A stretch of 64,000 nucleotides of DNA, taken from assembly GCF_008271365.1 (NCBI RefSeq), contig NZ_CP043430.1:930001-994000 (forward strand). The letters run 5' to 3'. Of this stretch, positions 60,634 through 64,000 are shown piece by piece. The notes beneath the pieces are model-generated. The model was not told the origin of the DNA, did not search any database, and saw only the letters and a program-made list of their open reading frames with translations. The DNA comes from Microbacterium sp. 1S1 (GTDB taxonomy: Bacteria; Actinomycetota; Actinomycetes; Actinomycetales; Microbacteriaceae). Positions within the stretch are counted from its first letter, which is position 1. Every line of letters begins with the position of its first letter. Both the position numbers and the translations under genes were made by a program.

Positions 60634-61977
60634 GTGTCCGAAACAGCACTCGAAGCGCGCCATCTGTACAAGGTGTTCGGGAGGAATCCGAGCACCGCCG
60701 TCCGCCGACTGAAGGCCGGGGAGAGCCGTGCCGCCGTCGCCGAGGCGGGCACCGCCGCCGTCATCGACGCCAGCTTCACCGTCAACCGCGGTGAGATCTT
60801 CGTCATCATGGGCCTGTCTGGATCGGGCAAGTCCACCATCATCCGCATGCTCAACGGGCTGCACGACATCACGGACGGCACCGTCACCGTCGGGGGCGAC
60901 CCGATCACGGGCATCCCCGCCGGGCGGCTGCGGGAGATCCGCCGCGACCGCATCTCGATGGTGTTCCAGCACTTCGCCCTGCTGCCGCACCGCACGGTCG
61001 CCGCCAACGTCGCCTACCCGCTCGAACTCAAGGGCGTCGGCAAGGCCGAGCGCCAGGCGAAGGCCGAGGAGATCCTTGCGCTCGTCGGGCTCGAGGGCCA
61101 GGGCGACAAGCTCCCCTCCGAGCTGTCCGGTGGGATGCAGCAGCGCGTCGGCATCGCCCGTGCCCTCGCGGCCGACAGCGACATCCTGCTCATGGACGAG
61201 GCCTTCAGCGCCCTCGATCCGCTGATCCGCCGCGAGATGCAGGAGCAGCTCCTGGAGCTGCAGCAGAAGCTCCAGAAGACCATCGTCTTCATCACGCACG
61301 ACCTCAACGAGGCCATGTTCCTCGGCGACCGCATCGCCGTCATGCGCGACGGTCGGATCGTCCAGATCGGCACGCCGGAGGACATCCTCATGGACCCGGC
61401 GAACGACTACGTCGAGCAGTTCGTGCAGGACGTCGACCGCGCGCGTGTGCTCACGGCCGCGAACGTCATGGAGCGTCCGCGCCCGGTCGTGGCCGAGTCG
61501 GCAGGGCCCCGAACGGCGCTGCGTCAGATGCGCGATGCCTACATGTCCGCGACGTACGTGGTCGGCAAGGACCGCCAGCTCGTCGGTGTCGTCACCGACC
61601 GCGACGCCGTCAAGCTCGTCCGTCAGGGCGCCACCCGCCTCGACTCCATCATCAAGCCGGTGCTGCAGAGCGTTCGCGAGGACGAGGTCCTCATGAACCT
61701 GTTCGTGCCCGCCGTCGAGTCGCCGCTTCCTCTCGCGGTGGTCGATGCCGACGGCCGACTCGCGGGCGTGATCCCGCGCGTCACCCTGCTCGCGGCGCTC
61801 GGTCCCGGGCCCGGAGCGACCGAGGAGATCCTGCTGCCGATGGCCCCCATGCCCCAGGCGGAGATCGACGCCGTGCTCGACGACGGGTGGACGGCCGAGC
61901 CAAGCCCTTCGACGAGCTCAGGGACCCAGGGCGGGTTCGGCTCAGGGACCCAGGCCGAGGCGGAGGGGGTGCGCTGA
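60634..61977 (+). CDS. proV: Glycine betaine/proline ABC importer ATPase (ProV-like)
   Basis: The GTG at 60634 follows AGGGGAAAC and gives 447 residues. Walker A LSGSGKST, signature LSGGMQQR, Walker B ILLMDEAFSALDPL and H-loop FITHDLNEA are intact. A C-terminal CBS pair (~270-400; YVVGKDRQLVGVVTDRDAV; VVDADGRLAGVIPR) is the usual osmosensing/regulatory part. The last ~25 residues are encoded by a repeat-bearing segment (61905-61954) and look like an added tail. It drives osmolyte uptake with the permease and binding protein that follow. Confidence 0.95.
   Translation: MSETALEARHLYKVFGRNPSTAVRRLKAGESRAAVAEAGTAAVIDASFTVNRGEIFVIMGLSGSGKSTIIRMLNGLHDITDGTVTVGGDPITGIPAGRLREIRRDRISMVFQHFALLPHRTVAANVAYPLELKGVGKAERQAKAEEILALVGLEGQGDKLPSELSGGMQQRVGIARALAADSDILLMDEAFSALDPLIRREMQEQLLELQQKLQKTIVFITHDLNEAMFLGDRIAVMRDGRIVQIGTPEDILMDPANDYVEQFVQDVDRARVLTAANVMERPRPVVAESAGPRTALRQMRDAYMSATYVVGKDRQLVGVVTDRDAVKLVRQGATRLDSIIKPVLQSVREDEVLMNLFVPAVESPLPLAVVDADGRLAGVIPRVTLLAALGPGPGATEEILLPMAPMPQAEIDAVLDDGWTAEPSPSTSSGTQGGFGSGTQAEAEGVR
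61905..61954. repeat. REP-like CCCTTCGACGAGCTCAGGG element in 3' end of proV
   Basis: The first part (61905-61923) is CCCTTCGACGAGCTCAGGG, a partly palindromic word of the kind often repeated in actinobacterial and other genomes. Then the 15-nt unit GCTCAGGGACCCAGG occurs twice (61916-61930 and 61940-61954) with a 24-nt period. They encode the tail SSGTQGGFGSGTQAE of ProV in frame. Confidence 0.6.
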
Positions 61978-62936
61978 TGGACGGTTTCCGCATCCCGGTA
62001 GGCGACTGGGTCGCCGCCGGCGTCGACTGGATCACCGCCAACCTCGACGGCCTGCTCGACGCCGTGTCGTTCGTCGTGAGTTTCCTCGTCGACGGCCTCA
62101 CGCGCCTCCTGCTGACGCCGCACTTCGCCGTCATCATCGTGATCGCGGCACTGATCGCCTGGACCGTGCGCTCGTGGCAGCTCGCGATCGGCACGATCCT
62201 GTCGTTCGGGCTGATCGTCGCCATGGACCTCTGGGTCCCGGCGATGCAGACGCTCGCCCTCGTGCTCGTCGCCGCCGTCGTGGCCGTGCTGATCGCGGTG
62301 CCGCTCGGCATCTGGTCGGCCCGCAACGCGACGGTACGCGCGACGCTGAAGCCGGTGCTCGACTTCATGCAGACGATGCCGGCCTTCGTGTACCTGATCC
62401 CCGCGATCGTGTTCTTCGGCATCGGGGTGGTGCCCGGCCTCGTGGCCACCGTGATCTTCGCGCTGCCTCCGGGCGTGCGCCTGACCGAGCTGGGCATCCG
62501 CGGCGTCGACGCGGAGACCGTCGAGGCCGGGCACGCGTTCGGCGCGACCCCGGGGCAGATCCTCCGCGGGATCCAGTTGCCGCTCGCGATGCCGACCATC
62601 ATGGCGGGCGTCAATCAGGTCATCATGCTCGCCCTGTCCATGGCCGTCATCGCCGGCATGGCCGGTGCCGACGGGCTCGGGAAGATGGTGGTCGAGGCGA
62701 TCTCGACGATCAACATCCCCAAGGGTGTCGAGGCCGGACTGGGCGTCGTGCTCATCGCCGTCTTCCTCGACCGGGTGACCGCGGCTCTGGGCGCGCCGGG
62801 CGAGAACCGCTCGTCGCTGCTCGGGATGCTGAAGCGTCGCGGTTCGTCCCGGCCCTCCGCCCCCGTGGCGTCGGAGCCCGCAGCCGCCGCGCCCGCCGAG
62901 TCCGCGCCGACCGAGTCCGAGCTCGCCCGCGCCTGA
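61977..62936 (+). CDS. proW: Glycine betaine/proline ABC importer permease (ProW-like)
   Basis: The ATG at 61977 overlaps the ATPase stop (TGATG) and gives 319 residues with about seven helices. The permease loop ETVEAGHAFGATPGQILRGIQLPLAMPTIMAG and GLGKMVVEAISTINIPKGVEAGLGVVLIAV are ProW-like. A disordered Ala/Pro/Ser-rich C-terminal ~40 residues follows. It is the membrane subunit for betaine or proline-betaine uptake. The binding-protein gene lies 166 nt downstream, beyond a family C palindrome. Confidence 0.95.
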   Translation: MDGFRIPVGDWVAAGVDWITANLDGLLDAVSFVVSFLVDGLTRLLLTPHFAVIIVIAALIAWTVRSWQLAIGTILSFGLIVAMDLWVPAMQTLALVLVAAVVAVLIAVPLGIWSARNATVRATLKPVLDFMQTMPAFVYLIPAIVFFGIGVVPGLVATVIFALPPGVRLTELGIRGVDAETVEAGHAFGATPGQILRGIQLPLAMPTIMAGVNQVIMLALSMAVIAGMAGADGLGKMVVEAISTINIPKGVEAGLGVVLIAVFLDRVTAALGAPGENRSSLLGMLKRRGSSRPSAPVASEPAAAAPAESAPTESELARA

Positions 62937-62983
62937 GCGCCCCTGTCCCGCGCCCCCGTCTCCGTCCCACCCCCTTATGCCCG

Positions 62984-63041
62984 GTGCGGGACGGAAAAGG
63001 GGCGCGGGCGCCGGGATCCCGGCACTGTTTCGATCCCGCAC
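62984..63041. repeat. Palindromic intergenic element, family C, copy 4
   Basis: This 58-nt element has arms GTGCGGGACGGAAA and TTTCGATCCCGCAC, pairing at 12 of 14 positions, and an inner CGCCGGGATCCCGGC palindrome. It separates the permease from the binding-protein gene, so it may tune their relative expression. Confidence 0.75.
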
Positions 63042-63102
63042 GCCTGTCCCGCGGCCTCGGCCGCACCTCCGGAATCACATACGGAACGCAAGAGAGAGTC
63101 AC

Positions 63103-64000
63103 ATGACGAAGAAGATCCTGACCATCACCGCCCTCGGAGCGGCCGCAGCGCTCACCCTCGCCGGATGCAGCGGCGACGGTGCCGGCGGCACGAGCGGCGG
63201 CGGAGACGGCGCCGAGGACAAGGGCACCATCACCCTCGGGTTCCTGCCCTCCTGGACCGACGGCCTCAGCACCGCCTACCTCCTGCAGGACCAGCTCGAG
63301 AAGATCGGTTACACGGTCGAGATGAAGACGCTCACCGAGGCCGGCCCGCTCTACACCGGACTCGCGCAGGGCGACGTCGACATGTACCCGTCCGCCTGGC
63401 CGGAGCTCACCCACGCCGAGTACATGAAGAAGTACGGCGACGACATCGACGACCTCGGCGCGTACTACGAGAACGCGAAGCTCACCCTCGCGGTGCCGGA
63501 GTACTCCGACCTCACCTCGATCGAGGACCTCGCGGGCAAGGGTGCCGACTTCGACGGCAAGATCTACGGCATCGAGCCCGGTGCCGGACTCACCGCTCAG
63601 ACCCAGAAGATGATGCCCGAGTACGGTCTCGACGGCGAGTACGAGCTCGTCACCTCGTCGACCGCGGCGATGCTCACCGAGCTCAAGACCGCGACCGACA
63701 AGCAGGAGGACATCGTCGTCACGCTATGGCGTCCGTTCTGGGCCAACGACGCCTTCCCCGTGAAGGACCTCGAAGACCCGAAGGGTGCCATGGGCGAGGC
63801 CGAGGGCCTGCACTTCCTGGGCACCAAGGGTTTCGCGGACGAGTTCCCCGAGGCGGCGGAGCTGATCGAGAAGATCAAGCTCGACGACGAGCAGTACGGC
63901 GCGCTCGAAGACCTCGTGGTCAACGAGTACGGCGAGGGCAAGGAAGCCGACGCGGTCGACGCGTGGCTGGAGGAGTACGGCGACCAGTTCGACTGGACCG
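63103..64000 (+). CDS. proX: Glycine betaine-binding lipoprotein (ProX-like), C-terminus outside window
   Basis: The ATG at 63103 follows AGAGAGAG and opens a lipoprotein signal ending LTLAGC. A Gly/Ser linker and the OpuAC-type binding fold follow: TITLGFLPSWTDGLSTAYLLQDQLEKIGY, DVDMYPSAWPELTHAEYMKK, GIEPGAGLTAQTQKM and VVTLWRPFWAND with the ligand-cage aromatic residues. About 299 residues are visible; the stop lies beyond the window. It works with the ProV and ProW proteins encoded just upstream. Confidence 0.95.
   Translation, partial: MTKKILTITALGAAAALTLAGCSGDGAGGTSGGGDGAEDKGTITLGFLPSWTDGLSTAYLLQDQLEKIGYTVEMKTLTEAGPLYTGLAQGDVDMYPSAWPELTHAEYMKKYGDDIDDLGAYYENAKLTLAVPEYSDLTSIEDLAGKGADFDGKIYGIEPGAGLTAQTQKMMPEYGLDGEYELVTSSTAAMLTELKTATDKQEDIVVTLWRPFWANDAFPVKDLEDPKGAMGEAEGLHFLGTKGFADEFPEAAELIEKIKLDDEQYGALEDLVVNEYGEGKEADAVDAWLEEYGDQFDWT

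Overview
The window looks like chromosomal DNA of a high-GC Gram-positive actinobacterium, most likely Microbacteriaceae and probably Microbacterium. The signs are strong G/C bias at third codon positions, many GTG starts and ATGA/GTGA overlaps, several apparently leaderless genes with TANNNT boxes 6-7 nt before the start, actinobacterial Bat-type and CHAT operons, and ABC importers without their own ATPase gene. The genus is inferred from style and gene content; no rRNA is present.

Layout. 1-2.6 kb: TetR / degenerate ABC-ATPase-like / YhgE-Pip membrane protein operon, cut by the window edge. 2.8-8.9 kb: GntR regulator, argG, ZIP-like transporter, flavin-binding protein, APH-like kinase. 7.0-17.2 kb: a MoxR-DUF58-VWA (Bat-type) operon. 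A large secreted propeller/LamG/PKD protein gene sits between its VWA genes and its TPR-like and last membrane genes. 17.3-19.1 kb: DMT transporter and Pr6Pr membrane protein. 19.2-23.8 kb: a small accessory island holding an orphan polymorphic-toxin tip, its putative immunity gene, and a secreted trypsin-like pseudoprotease fused to an M15-like domain and FG-GAP repeats. Two 60-nt copies of one palindromic repeat bracket it. 23.9-29.3 kb: purA, lactonase, bioY with tandem BioQ-like operators, a disulfide oxidoreductase, DUF427. 29.3-32.5 kb: an OpuC-type osmoprotectant importer. 32.7-38.4 kb: AI-2E family protein, chorismate mutase, acyl-CoA ligase, GNAT, SDR, ROK repressor. 38.5-48.1 kb: ROK repressor, a sugar ABC importer and a divergent SIS / ROK kinase / PfkB / class II aldolase / DeoR catabolic operon. 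48.4-53.6 kb: a four-gene unit of ECF-like sigma factor, small beta-domain protein, cytoplasmic subtilase and TPR-CHAT protease. 53.7-58.9 kb: MFS/ArsR divergent pair, FUSC protein, and a GntR(YtrA)-ABC operon with a clear operator. 59.1-60.3 kb: an RsmC-like 16S rRNA methyltransferase. 60.6-64 kb: a ProVWX glycine-betaine importer, cut by the window edge.

The most unusual features are the TPR-CHAT/subtilase/sigma unit and a set of palindromic intergenic repeats in several sequence families. One family is exactly 86 nt long in all three copies seen. One of those copies lies inside the rsmC-like coding region, where it adds 31 in-frame codons between direct repeats of GACGGT.
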